Assembly (NCBI RefSeq): GCF_963576545.1
Contig: NC_083644.1
Location: forward strand, 26,725,393-26,789,392
Reading direction: 5' to 3'
DNA: 64,000 bases
Source of the DNA: Limanda limanda
Lineage: Eukaryota > Chordata > Actinopteri > Pleuronectiformes > Pleuronectidae
Shown: piece after piece, positions 13,020 through 23,562 of the stretch
Layout of the letters: each line of letters opens with the position of its first letter
How positions within the stretch are numbered: position 1 is the stretch's first letter
The notes under the pieces: generated by a model
Databases searched by the model: none
Told to the model about the DNA's origin: nothing
What the model saw: only the letters and a program-made list of their open reading frames with translations
Position numbers and translations under genes: made by a program

Positions 13020-13267
13020 CATTCTTCTTCTCCAGTGTTTACGGTAAGCGTGCTGCGTCATTTCGTCACTTCCTGTTATTGCCACGGGACACGGGTGGTG
13101 TAGTCGCTATCTGAATTAGCTCCTCCGCTAAACACAACTGTCTTTCTGTTCTACTACGGCTAAAATCACCGGTATATAGTTAAGGACCCTCACATACCAG
13201 CCCCTCCTCTCTGGTGCTTTGTGATTCTGTGTTCTGTTTAAATCTCACACTCATAGTTTTAGCAGCG
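13020..13267 (+). promoter_or_regulatory. L2 5' UTR, probable internal promoter region
   Basis: This leader precedes the first ATG of ORF1. It is richer in G, C and CpG than the flanking intron (for example GCGTGCTGCGTCATTTCGTC near 13049). Full-length LINEs transcribe from an internal promoter in the 5' UTR, so a promoter is expected here. No TATA box or specific binding site is evident, and the left boundary is set only by the loss of AT-rich flank and the possible duplication. Confidence 0.4.
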
Positions 13268-14143
13268 ATGTGTTCTCTCTCTCCCTCTCGCTCCACCGCT
13301 CTCTCCTGCTCCGAGTGTCTCATGTTTACTTACTCCTCCGCCTCCATTAACAGTAGTGGTAAATGTAATAAATGTAGTATGTTGGTAGACATGGAGGCGA
13401 GGCTTAGCAACTTAGAAGCTCGGCTCCTCAGCTTAGAACCCCCGTTAGCTATAGTTAGCCGGCCCGTGCTAGCCGCAGCAAAGCCACCTAGCTTAGCTCC
13501 AGCTAGCAGTCCCTCGACTTGCCCCGGGCAGCCGGGAGCCCAGGGTGGCTGGGTGACGGTCCGGAGGGGGCATAGTACCACCCATAGAAAGCCCACGATT
13601 AAAGACCCACCAGCTCACGTCTCAAATAGATTTTCTCCACTCAGCGACGCACCCGCTGAGAATCAAACTCTGGTTATTGGCGACTCGGTTCTCAGAAACG
13701 TGAGATTAGCGACACCAGCGGCCATAGTCAATTGTATTCCGGGGGCCAGAGCCGGCGACATCCAATCCAAATTGAAGCTGCTGGCTAAAACTAAACGTAA
13801 ATACAGTAAAATCGTAATTCACGTCGGCAGCAACGACTCCCGGCTTCGTATGTCGGAGGTCACTAAAGTTAATGTTGAGTCTGTGTGTGCTTTTGCTAAA
13901 ACGATGTCGGACACAGTAGTTTTCTCTGGCCCTCTCCCTAACACTACAGGTGATGACATGTTTAGTCGCATGTTTTCTTTTAACCGCTGGCTGTCGAGGT
14001 GGTGTCCTGTAAACGGTGTGGGCTTTATAGATAATTGGCAAACTTTTTGGAGGAAACCTGGTCTTGTTAGGAGAGACGGCGTTCATCCCACTTGGGATGG
14101 AGCAGCTCTCTTATCTAAGAATATTACTAAGTCTATCACATGA
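13268..14143 (+). CDS. L2 ORF1 protein: zinc-finger-like motif, coiled coil, SGNH esterase
   Basis: Starting at the first ATG gives 291 residues. A longer frame opens at a GTG at 13214, but eukaryotic initiation at GTG is unlikely. Residues 14-36 hold C-X2-C...C-X2-C (SCSEC and KCNKC), which could bind zinc. Residues 42-57 ([16 protein letters not shown]) form a short heptad-like coiled coil. A proline- and serine-rich linker follows. From about residue 130 lies an SGNH/GDSL esterase: block I VIGDSV with Ser at 140, block III HVGSND at 186-191, and a terminal DGVHPTWDG at about 270 supplying the Asp-His pair. All catalytic positions look intact. Esterase-type ORF1 proteins are known for CR1 and L2 LINEs; they are thought to bind the element RNA and aid retrotransposition. 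ORF1 ends at TGA (14141-14143), in the same frame as ORF2. Confidence 0.88.
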   Translation: MCSLSPSRSTALSCSECLMFTYSSASINSSGKCNKCSMLVDMEARLSNLEARLLSLEPPLAIVSRPVLAAAKPPSLAPASSPSTCPGQPGAQGGWVTVRRGHSTTHRKPTIKDPPAHVSNRFSPLSDAPAENQTLVIGDSVLRNVRLATPAAIVNCIPGARAGDIQSKLKLLAKTKRKYSKIVIHVGSNDSRLRMSEVTKVNVESVCAFAKTMSDTVVFSGPLPNTTGDDMFSRMFSFNRWLSRWCPVNGVGFIDNWQTFWRKPGLVRRDGVHPTWDGAALLSKNITKSIT

Positions 14144-17100
14144 CAACCCAGAGTTGGGACCAGGAAGCAGAGCTGCAGTGCTAAACACTTCTCTGCGCTC
14201 CCTCTGGATCAGTCACCCAACCGCATAGAGACTGTCTCTGTCTACCGTCCGATTCAATTATTTAAATTAAACAATAACAGAGCGAGAACTCACAATAATC
14301 TTATACAAATTAACACAACCTCTGGAACAACACAGGAAACTAAGACTTTCAAATGTGGTCTTTTAAACATTAGATCACTGTCCTCAAAGGCTATTTTAGT
14401 TAATGAACTAGTCTCAGACTACAATATAGATGTAATGTCCCTTACTGAGACGTGGCTGCATCCTGATGAATATGTCAGTTTGAATGAATCTACTCCCCCC
14501 AGTCATATAAATTCACACGTTCCCAGGGAACTCGGGCGAGGAGGTGGAGTTGCTGCTATTTTTAACTCCAGTCTATCAATTAATCCTAAACCTAAACTTA
14601 GCTACAACTCATTTGAATGTCTTGTTCTTAATCTTCCACGTCAATCCAGGAAACACCAACAGCCAATCATATTTGCTGTAGTTTATCGTGCTCCTGGGGC
14701 TTATACTGAATTTCTAACAGAATTCCCTGAGTTTTTATCAAACCTAGTCCTAAAGACAGATAAAATTATTATTGTTGGTGACTTTAATATTCATGTTGAC
14801 AATAATAAAGATAGCCTGAGCGTAGCATTTATTTCAATACTAGACTCAATTGGTTTTAGTCAGTGTGTGCATCAACCTACTCATTGTTGTAACCACACAC
14901 TTGACCTTGTGTTATCATACGGTGTCAAAATTGAACATTTAACAGTACTTCCGCGCAATCCAGTACTATCAGACCATAATTTAATAATCTTCGATTTTTC
15001 ACTATCTGAATATATGCCACTAATAAAAAACTCATTTTCTAGATGTCTACCTGATAGTGCTGTAGCTAAATTTAAGGAAATAATTCCGATTACATTTAAA
15101 CCCGTATTATCCGTCGACATAAACAACAAATTCTTTAAAAACCCGAGCTCTATTGAGATTGACCACCTCGTAGAAAGCTCTGCAGACTCATTACGATTAA
15201 CATTAGACTCAATAGCGCCTCTAAAAAAGAAATGTGTAAAACATAGTAAATTAGCTCCGTGGTATAATTCCAAGACACATGAGTTGAAACAAATATCAAG
15301 AAAATTAGAAAGGAAGTGGCGCTCCAGCAACAGTGTTGAAAATCTCCTAGACTGGAAGAGTAGTGTTACAGAATATAAAAAGGCTCTCCACAAAGCAAGA
15401 GCTGCCTATTACTCAAAACTAATAGAAGAGAATAAAAACAACCCCAGGTTTCTCTTCAGCACTGTAGCCAGGCTGACAGAGAGTCACACCTCCACCGAAC
15501 CCAGTATTCCTCGATCCCTAAATTGCAATATCTTTATGACCTTTTTTAATGATAAAATTCTAACTATTAGAAATAAAATCAATCATCTCCTGCCCTCAAT
15601 TGGCACTAATACCCTCCCAACAATAGAGATCTCAGAAACGGCTGAGAATCCTTCCCATTATTTAGACAGCTTCTCTCTGATCACCCGTGATCAGTTTACC
15701 AAAATAGTCTCAGGTTCTAAACCAACAACCTGTATTTTAGATCCGATTCCAACTAAATTACTTAAAGAAATTCTGCCCCTAATAGATAATTCGTTACTTA
15801 ACACAATCAATCTGTCATTATCATCAGGTTATGTACCACAGTCTTTTAAAATAGCTGTAATCAAACCCCTACTCAAAAAACCCACCCTAGACCCAGAGGT
15901 TTTAGCAAATTACAGGCCAATATCTAATCTCCCCTTCCTATCTAAAATCTTAGAAAAAGTTGTAGCCAATCAGCTGTGTGAGTTTCTCCAGGAAAATAAT
16001 ATATATGAAGACTTTCAGTCTGGGTTTAGAACCAATCATAGCACAGAGACAGCCCTGGCAAAAGTCACTAATGACCTTCTAATAGCTTCAGATCAGGGAC
16101 TTGTGTCTGTCCTCGTTCTGTTAGATCTCAGTGCAGCATTCGACACAATTGACCATCAAATTTTATTAGAGAGACTAAAACAGTTAATTAACATTAAAGG
16201 AACGGCCTTAAACTGGTTTAAATCTTATTTTGCTGATCGCTCCCAATTCGTTCAAATCAATGATGAGTCATCGGTGCGCACCAAAGTTAACCATGGTGTC
16301 CCACAGGGGTCTGTGCTCGGCCCAATTTTATTCTCATTATATATGCTTCCACTAGGAAACATTATCAGGACACACTCGGTAAATTTTCACTGTTATGCGG
16401 ATGACACCCAGTTATATTTGTCAATAAAACCTGATCAAAGTAATCAATTAACTAAACTTCGAGCATGTCTCAAGGACATAAAAACCTGGATGACCCGCAA
16501 TTTTCTCTTATTAAACTCAGATAAAACAGAGGTTATAATACTCGGCCCTAAACACCTTAGAGATACATTATCTAATGATATAGCTGCGCTAGATGACATT
16601 GCCCTTGCTTCCAATGACACAGTCAGGAACTTGGGAGTGATCTTCGATCCTGATTTGTCCTTTAATAGTCACTTAAAAGTAATTTCTAGGACCGCGTTTT
16701 TCCACTTGCGTAATATCTCAAAAATCAGACATGTCCTTTCGCAAAAAGATGCAGAAAAACTAGTCCACGCCTTTGTTACATCGAGACTGGACTATTGTAA
16801 TTCATTATTATCAGGCTCCAGCAGCAAGTCGTTAAAGACTCTGCAGCTGGTCCAAAATGCCGCAGCACGTGTCCTGACGAGAACTAAGAAAAGAGAGCAC
16901 ATTTCTCCAGTATTAGCATCGCTACACTGGCTTCCTGTTAAATCTAGAATAGAATTTAAAATTCTCCTCCTCACCTTCAAGGCCCTTAATGATATGGCAC
17001 CTCTTTACCTTAAAGAGATGTTAGTTCCATATCAACCTACTAGAGCACTCCGATCCCAGAACTCAGGTTTACTTGTTGTCCCTAAAGTCTCTAAAAGTAG

Positions 17101-17236
17101 AGTAGGAGCCAGAGCTTTTAGCCATCAAGCCCCACTGCTGTGGAATAATCTCTCACTTTCAGTTAGGGAGGCAGACACGCTCTGTTCGTTTAAAAGTAGA
17201 CTCAAAACCTTCCTTTTTTATAAAGCTTATAGTTAG
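14144..17236 (+). CDS. L2 ORF2 protein: apurinic-type endonuclease plus reverse transcriptase
   Basis: The frame is open from the codon after the ORF1 stop to TAG at 17234-17236, 1,030 codons. The first ATG is at 14435, giving 933 residues, but it lies inside the endonuclease: the conserved first motif LNIRSLSS is encoded upstream of it (about 14363-14386). The true protein must therefore begin upstream, by a non-AUG start, reinitiation or readthrough. Counting from 14435: LTETWL at 3-8, VVYRAPG near 82, [10 protein letters not shown] near 115, SDHN near 180 (endonuclease); [18 protein letters not shown] near 490, [12 protein letters not shown] near 530, [13 protein letters not shown] near 565, [13 protein letters not shown] near 625, YADD at 654-657 (reverse transcriptase); then [22 protein letters not shown] and LHWLPV of the C-terminal domain. 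All expected catalytic residues (E, D and H of the nuclease; FD and YADD of the polymerase) are present. The protein makes a nick in genomic DNA and primes cDNA there. Confidence 0.92.
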   Translation, partial: QPRVGTRKQSCSAKHFSALPLDQSPNRIETVSVYRPIQLFKLNNNRARTHNNLIQINTTSGTTQETKTFKCGLLNIRSLSSKAILVNELVSDYNIDVMSLTETWLHPDEYVSLNESTPPSHINSHVPRELGRGGGVAAIFNSSLSINPKPKLSYNSFECLVLNLPRQSRKHQQPIIFAVVYRAPGAYTEFLTEFPEFLSNLVLKTDKIIIVGDFNIHVDNNKDSLSVAFISILDSIGFSQCVHQPTHCCNHTLDLVLSYGVKIEHLTVLPRNPVLSDHNLIIFDFSLSEYMPLIKNSFSRCLPDSAVAKFKEIIPITFKPVLSVDINNKFFKNPSSIEIDHLVESSADSLRLTLDSIAPLKKKCVKHSKLAPWYNSKTHELKQISRKLERKWRSSNSVENLLDWKSSVTEYKKALHKARAAYYSKLIEENKNNPRFLFSTVARLTESHTSTEPSIPRSLNCNIFMTFFNDKILTIRNKINHLLPSIGTNTLPTIEISETAENPSHYLDSFSLITRDQFTKIVSGSKPTTCILDPIPTKLLKEILPLIDNSLLNTINLSLSSGYVPQSFKIAVIKPLLKKPTLDPEVLANYRPISNLPFLSKILEKVVANQLCEFLQENNIYEDFQSGFRTNHSTETALAKVTNDLLIASDQGLVSVLVLLDLSAAFDTIDHQILLERLKQLINIKGTALNWFKSYFADRSQFVQINDESSVRTKVNHGVPQGSVLGPILFSLYMLPLGNIIRTHSVNFHCYADDTQLYLSIKPDQSNQLTKLRACLKDIKTWMTRNFLLLNSDKTEVIILGPKHLRDTLSNDIAALDDIALASNDTVRNLGVIFDPDLSFNSHLKVISRTAFFHLRNISKIRHVLSQKDAEKLVHAFVTSRLDYCNSLLSGSSSKSLKTLQLVQNAAARVLTRTKKREHISPVLASLHWLPVKSRIEFKILLLTFKALNDMAPLYLKEMLVPYQPTRALRSQNSGLLVVPKVSKSRVGARAFSHQAPLLWNNLSLSVREADTLCSFKSRLKTFLFYKAYS

Positions 17237-18047
17237 AGCTAATTTGTGCGATGTTCCAAATTTGATTAAATGGCAAAAACCCCTGATGATGCTAAGACGC
17301 ACAGGGAATTTATGACACAAGACACACGGAGCTTCTCTTTCCTGCTTCTCCTTCCTTTTCTCCATATTTATCACATCAAGATAATTCTTATCTGATCAGT
17401 ACATGTTACTAACTTGACCCCTTTTCCCGGAGTTTCTGTGCCTTAGCGCCCGCGGATGCAGGGCCACAGCTGTGGCCGCACCATGGATTATGATTGTGGA
17501 TCGCGTGTCGGAGGTCGCAATGGTGGATCCAGTTCGGTGGATTCTGTATCGTGCCAGCTGATCGTCGTTGTAATGGAGGATCCTTTGTCGCGTTGGCATC
17601 GGATGATGAGGGACCACGACCGAGGCGGCAGCTGATAATGGATTCTAACTGGCGGCGGTGGACAATGACTGTGGATTATAGTGGATCCCATCCTGATGCT
17701 GGATCGTGGTCTTGCTGCTGGCCAGAGACTGTGATTGCAGCGGGACTGCCTGACACATAGTATTGAAAAATGTTTAGCCTAATGGATGCTGCTAAAAATC
17801 CTGATGATGTTTTCTTACACCTGACATCTATTGCACTTCTGTCCGTCCTGAGAGAGGGATCCCTCACATGTGGCTCTCTCTGAGGTTTCTACATATTTTT
17901 ACCTGTGAAAAGGGTTTTTAGTAGTTTTTCCTTACTCTTGTTGAGGGTTAAGGACAGAGGATGTCACACAATGTTAAAGCCCCATGAGACGAATTGTTAT
18001 TTGTGAATGTGGGCTATACAAATAAAACTTGATTGATTGATTGATTG
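17237..18047 (+). other. L2 3' UTR with repeat-rich segment and TTGA tail
   Basis: The segment runs from the ORF2 stop to the terminal TTGA units (about 18030-18047). The part at about 17430-17720 is GC-rich and contains many dispersed copies of GTGGAT, TGGATC and GGATCC, read as degenerate internal repeats rather than protein; the 88-codon frame at 17494-17760 is a by-product. The distal part (about 17880-18030) carries the well-conserved teleost L2 3' sequence, with AGTTTTTCCTTACTCTTGTT and AATAAAACT just before the repeats. In L2/CR1 elements the 3' end stem-loop is recognised by the reverse transcriptase, and the short tail repeats are made during target-primed synthesis. Confidence 0.8.
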
Positions 18048-18589
18048 ATAATTTACCATCATAATAAAGAGGAGTTCATAGAATTGTAAGATAAAGCCTG
18101 AGACAGATTTTGGGGGTTTACAGATTAAAATGGACAGTGTGCCAAATTGTCCTCCATACCGGAACACAATGACTCAAAATATGTAAAGTCCCCCCTAGAA
18201 ATCAGGAAGCAGCATAACATATTATTATAAATGAATGTTTTCTTCTTCTGCTGGATAACCTGGGACAATTAATTAAAGAGAAATTGCTTTCTGATAACAT
18301 TAAAAAAGCAATAATGTCGTGGCAAGTAAATTATTTGTTGGTGAGAGATCGTATATTGATAAAACTTGATAAGTACAAACTTACCATAAATCCTTGATAA
18401 ATTAAAGACAAAGATGTATTGACCCTTCTAGGTGAGCTCTCATCAGTTTCCACGTGAACTATCATTTAGTTTGTGAAGTGGGGGAGCAACCACTGGGTCT
18501 GTGGCTCCGAGGAAGTGATGAGTGTTTGCTTTGAAGAAGAGGGGGCGCGTAGGAACCACCTATGGGTTCTCATGTTATAAGAAAGCCAG

Positions 18590-19240
18590 ATCTGTTTCCA
18601 CGCTATGTGGACTGAGGATGTAGTGACTGAGCAGGTGATTGATGTGATGAGGGGGTAACCTTAGACATGGACAAAGGATTGCCTCCCTGCACAGGGCAGG
18701 GAAGAACTCCAGAGCAACTGAGCACAGCCTCTTTCAGCATCCTACTACGGTGTGAAAATGTTGCCTGTGAAGAGGGCTGCTGAGTCTGATTTCCACGGAT
18801 CGTGTGGCACACAAGCACTTGTATCCACTGAAGGTAGAGGCAGGGTTGACAGTCCCTGTTTTCAGTAAGATCTCCTGAGAGGGGGAATCCACTGCCACAG
18901 AGGTATCTGCTGGAGGTACCAGAGACTCAACAGACAGAGGGCATAGCAAATGGAGAGGTTAAGCTGAGGTGGTGAAGCAGCCCTGCCCTATCCTTTCTAA
19001 TGACTGCACACCACAACCTCAGCCCAAGACAGGTAGTTTGGTGTTGAGCAGGATGAAAGACATTGACAGGTGGGGGGGCACAGAAAACTGTGTCCGCGAT
19101 AGCTGCCCTGAGTATTTTGTTCTGCTCATCAATAAAGCTGCTAATGAGAGTGTCTATTCCGCAGTTAAGCAGAAAGCTGATGGATGTCATCCTTAAGGTC
19201 AGAGATCTCTTTATTTCCCTCCTTAACTGAAGCAAGGCAT
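18590..19240 (-). mobile_element. possible decayed LINE ORF1 remnant
   Basis: The segment is less AT-rich than its surroundings and reads on the minus strand, through several stops, as peptide blocks such as LSWAEVVV followed by a proline- and serine-rich stretch. That resembles the WAEVV-type start of some fish LINE ORF1 proteins. No catalytic motif can be shown. Frames at 18603-18818, 18734-18949 and 18927-19235 overlap it in different phases, as in a decayed coding region. Confidence 0.3.
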
Positions 19241-21063
19241 ATATGGCATGACATTTAGCTCAATTAGCTACAAAGCTAAGGAAGGCAGAAGTGATACTGG
19301 CAAGACCAGGTAGTTGTAGTCACTGTCTATAACCAGTAAAATACAGAAATCCACAAGACATAAATCAAAAAATTGAAAAAAAGCTTGAGAAGATGTTCAA
19401 ATTTTGTTTCCAAAATCTGTAAATATATATCTAATCTAATACAATACAGCGATTCCCTGAGGGGGGTCTACATCTGCAAGGGTCATGTTAAGTACTGGTT
19501 GCATAAAATATGTGATGGTAATCCAGCTTCACCAGCAAAACCCTGATCTTGAACCAGCATTATTAATGTGACCATGTAACTCAGGATCCTGGGAACTGAT
19601 GGGTGAACTCTTGCTGCAAAGATTGTGAGCTTGGATATTGCCTGGATGAGTATTAAAACAAAACGTAAACATGGTGTTGAGTGAGGACGGAGCTTTGTCT
19701 CAGAGTCAAGACATAGCTTCTCTATTGGTTTTGGAACCATGCACTTAGATTGTTAAAGTAGAGCCATGGACATTTCATCCAATGCCAACATTCATGAAGG
19801 AGACACAGGTTCCCATCCTATCACACAACAGCACTTAATGTTTATCAAACATAAACACACCCATTGCTGCATCTTAACCAAGTGTTACCATAGTTGACGA
19901 ACCATTTTGATATTGCGCCATAGATTACTTGTTACAACAACAGTCTTCTCTACATTAAGTCGCAGTTATCATGAATAAACACTGACACTGGAAGTAGAAA
20001 AAAGGATGTGATTAAATGTAATCTCAGGTTATTGCAGAAACATTTACTGCCCAATACTCTTGATAGAGTTGCCAAATAAAAAATAAGGTAGAGATTCAGT
20101 GTGAAATGCCTGCTTTCCAGTTTTAAGAAATCAATGTTTTGCAGAATGAAAAGGTGGTTTACAGCTCAGAAACACTTTTATTCTTCCTCCACCCTTAACA
20201 ATTGAAGCGGAGATACTTTAATCACACACTGACACCCTACAGAGGACCCACTGTGGCTCCATTGCTGTGTTAACATTACCCTTGCTATGATTGTTCATTT
20301 AAAGGGAAAACGATGTCTTGTAGCAACCTTGTATTTAAATCAATATGCTAATGACTCCATTTTCCATTCATTGAGCTCATTTGAATCCAGCCGAGGTTTC
20401 TCAATAACCCAAGGGACACATTGAAAAGACCCACCTGTCCACCGGTTCAAAAATGAACACAGACAAGTAGTTTGAGCATTCTCTGTTTGGCTACATCAGA
20501 GGGGCGCAGAGAATGAGGTGCTGCATGTTAAAGGTTAACACAATTTATGCAATCTTCCCCTTGCACACAACCAGTGGTGTATAATAATAAAGAGGACACG
20601 TACACAAAGCAAGCACAAACTGATGACCAGCAGTTCTCATTTGTTAATCACAGCTTGAGGATACAGAAGGAAGTCAGCGCACGACAAACCTCACACATGG
20701 CAGCCACATTCAAAGGAGAGAGGAAATTGCCTCAGTAGCAGGGGCAACAACTTGGCAAAAGAAATACGCTGTCTGAGAAGAAAAAGATGCCATAAACAAT
20801 TACTTCTCTTTTTTTTACCCCACAAAGGGAGAACACAGGGTCTATTTCCCTCTTGTGTTCTGCTCTCACATTAATGTGGAACATGGCTTGCTTTTCAGGC
20901 AGATTGCCCTACTGTGTTAATGGAAGGAAACAAGTCCAAATCAGCATCTGCGCCACTAACCCTGAACCCTGCTGATAGATATGAACATAATCACAGTACA
21001 AATTATATTATTTCCCTATGTAGTAGTCCAGACCATCCACATTACTCCCAACCAGTCTCACTT
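19241..21063. other. intronic non-coding DNA
   Basis: No gene, RNA or clear mobile element was found. A mostly AT-rich stretch with no long simple repeat. Confidence 0.5.
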
Positions 21064-21185
21064 TTAAAGGAGACATATTATGCCCATTTACCACAAGTTG
21101 ATATGGTTCCTTGGGGTCTTAATGAATGTCTGTTACATATTTTGGTTAAAACACCACAGGGATCATTTAAAACAGCAGCCTAAAA
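21064..21185. repeat. short interspersed repeat fragment (teleost AAAGGAGACATATTATG type)
   Basis: It starts TTTAAAGGAGACATATTATG, a sequence I recognise as a frequent start of short teleost repeats, followed by TTGATATGGTTCCTTGGGGT and TTTTGGTTAAAACACC. It ends near ATCATTTAAAACAGC. The class (MITE or SINE) is not clear from this copy, and there is no coding capacity. Confidence 0.55.
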
Positions 21186-23562
21186 TTTGAACTCAGCTCA
21201 ACGTGTGCAACAACACAATGTCACATCATTCAGCAAGGTACTACACTGATGCATCAAATATGTGTCACCATATACTACTAGTCGAAGGCATTGCATAATG
21301 AACAGAATGAAATATACATTTTCTCTCTCTCTCTCTCTCTATATATATATAAATTAATATGTCAAGAGGAACTACTGCTGCTTCCTTTCAAATGTCGAAA
21401 TTTCATCCCATAGGAAGAAAAAGTGTCAGGCAAAGTCTTATAGAGGTGGACAATGCCACACAATTTAGTTTGGAGCTTTACTATCCCTTCACACAGAAAG
21501 TACCAGGGAAGCACTAAGGAAAACAGTGGAAAAATATATTTGTCAAGTCACACCAATGAACAAAATGAGTAACAGACGACCAGTGGGGTAGTGTAGAGAT
21601 AAGACATGTAACCGATATATGCAAATAAAGGAGTAAAAGAATAGTATGCACAAATTTGCATTTTTACTATTCTCTTCTCATTATTTAATCACATGCACGT
21701 AAAAGGAAAAGAGTGTTTTTAAGGTGATCGCTGGGCAAATGTGCACAACTGCAACAGAGAAGCCAAGAGACAAGCGCTTATGAGAGTGTTTGTATTTCCA
21801 AGACGTGATCCAACACAAGATGGATTCATTGTATCAGAAGTGATACTGATGGAATTGGGCTGACTGATGTTTTTGGAGATCACTGATTCAACCTCACAAT
21901 ATTACAGGTATGCAGTAAACTAACAACTAACCCTCCTTCCTTCCTCCAGAGGGGATGTAAATGAGAAGCAGATGACCAAGTGAAAATTCTGAAAAAGTCG
22001 GGACCTAAATGTCCGGACAATCCTAAAACTTAAGGTCATGGAAGGTCTTTTTGTATTGGGCAATTTTTATCTAATGATGTATTGTCTAATTCCATTTTCT
22101 ATTAGGTGTCCCCTGTTTTTACTTAATTTACTTTAAAACTGATTACAAATCTTTTATGGGTTAAAACAAGCAAACAATAATTTGTGTCACAAGTGACTGG
22201 GATAAGCTGACTTTTCTGTTGGTTTTCGTTTAAATTTATACCAAGTGTGGAGACAGTTATGGGGCAAGAAAGGATATGAAGTGTTGGTATCTCTCAGAAG
22301 AATAACCGAATGCTACACCAGCATGGTGCACGTCAGACGAGATGAATGCTGGAGCAACAAGGAATAAACCTGACAGCGAACACCTGCCGATGGTATCTAA
22401 GCAAACACTGCAGGCTCCGCAGGAATCTGCACACTACTTGATTCTTCTCTCTTGTCATCCACACAGCACTGCATGTGACACTCAAGACACATACATGAAT
22501 ATAAAGCCCACACATACACACACACTTAAGAAATACCAGGCAGCATGCAAACATACACACACTTTTTAGATCTCACTGAGTTTCTTTATGCAGGCAAAAG
22601 CAGAGTCGGATTCTCCTGCAATGGCTACAGAGAGAAACAACCCACACATACACACTTATATGCATACATACATATACAAAAAATGGAATTGTGAAAGATG
22701 TATGTGTGAGACGGCAGAGGCTTTGATTTGCTGGGGCTGTCTCGGCAGGCAGCGTATTAAAGCACGGCAGTGATACAACGCTACAAGGAACAGTCAAATT
22801 AACAAGCTGAAGAAGGAGGAGGATGGAGGAGGAGAGAGGGAGACAACAAAGTCCAAACAATAAACTGAGAGGAGGGGAAATTCTGGGGAACATTAAACAG
22901 AGCTCTGGCAAACAGTGTAATCACATTCCCTCTAAAAAGCTCCTCCTGTGGCAGCGTTGCAACTGAGGAGCACTCCTGACAGCTTCATGTGTCTTATTTT
23001 TTAAAAGAGAGGCGCTGTTGTCACCACTGAGAACCGAGCCTGTTATGAAGCTCTTAAGACACCAAGGACCTGAGTGGTGAAAGCATTTCCAGCCAGGCAG
23101 AGCAGGTGCAAGGCAACAGACAGACAAGAACAGTGGGACCTGCCACAGTTCTCTAAAAGTAAGTGCACATGAAGTGTGGAAAAATGGCCTACATTTGAGT
23201 AAATTACGAGTTGTTTTTTTTGCTCCTGGGTGTGTATGAAGTATAAGCTTGAGAAAATCGAAAGTCTCAGTGTATTCAATTCTCGTCTTGTTCTCTGCAT
23301 TGCCACCAGACGTATTGATGCTCCTTTAAATGTACAGCCTGTGTCCGATGAGCCAGACTTTAAACAACACTGTGCTGCTGCTGCCACACTAAAGAATGGA
23401 TTAAATGTCTCTCAAATGTCATTCTCATTGTTATAGAACACGTTGAAGACAACCCTGTAAATCTTGTAAATGAGAACTCTAGGTATCCAGCAAACACCAA
23501 AATGTAGTTGGAAATGCTATTGCAACCAGTTTATTGATAATAACTTAATTAATATGTGAATC
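21186..23562. other. intronic non-coding DNA
   Basis: A (CT)10(AT)5 compound microsatellite is at 21321-21350 and short CA-rich tracts occur near 22510-22570 and 22640-22680. No gene was recognised. The minus-strand frames 22573-22911 and 23043-23387 have no family or splice support. Confidence 0.55.
21321..21350. repeat. compound microsatellite (CT)n(AT)n
   Basis: Ten TC units followed directly by five AT units. Confidence 0.95.

Larger units (their letters stand above)
13013..18054 (+). mobile_element. near full-length L2-clade LINE with both ORFs preserved
   Basis: The element contains a GC-richer 5' leader, ORF1 with an SGNH esterase, ORF2 with endonuclease and reverse transcriptase, a roughly 800-bp 3' UTR, and a 3' end made of TTGA units. 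The conserved 3' end (GGGCTATACAAATAAAACT then TTGA repeats) is typical of teleost L2 elements. The proposed span is about 13020-18047, flanked by a possible 7-bp duplication ATAATTT at 13013-13019 and 18048-18054. L2/CR1 elements often have no duplication, and this one is AT-rich, so the exact 5' edge is uncertain. Except for one in-frame TGA between ORF1 and ORF2, the frame 13268-17236 contains no stop, which marks it as a young copy and a candidate active or recently active master. Confidence 0.88.

Noticed and set aside
13214..13267. N-terminal extension of L2 ORF1 from a GTG codon
   Set aside because: GTG is not a usual eukaryotic start; the first ATG at 13268 leads directly into the cysteine motif.
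14140..14142. ATG overlapping the ORF1 stop (ATGA) as a coupled ORF2 start
   Set aside because: That ATG is in a different frame and meets a stop after 14 codons, so it cannot initiate ORF2.
14435..14437. ATG at 14435 as the true ORF2 start
   Set aside because: It lies within the endonuclease domain; the conserved LNIRSL motif is encoded upstream in the same open frame.
17494..17760. 88-codon frame in the L2 3' UTR
   Set aside because: It arises from GGAT-rich repeat sequence, is out of context for LINE proteins and has no motif.
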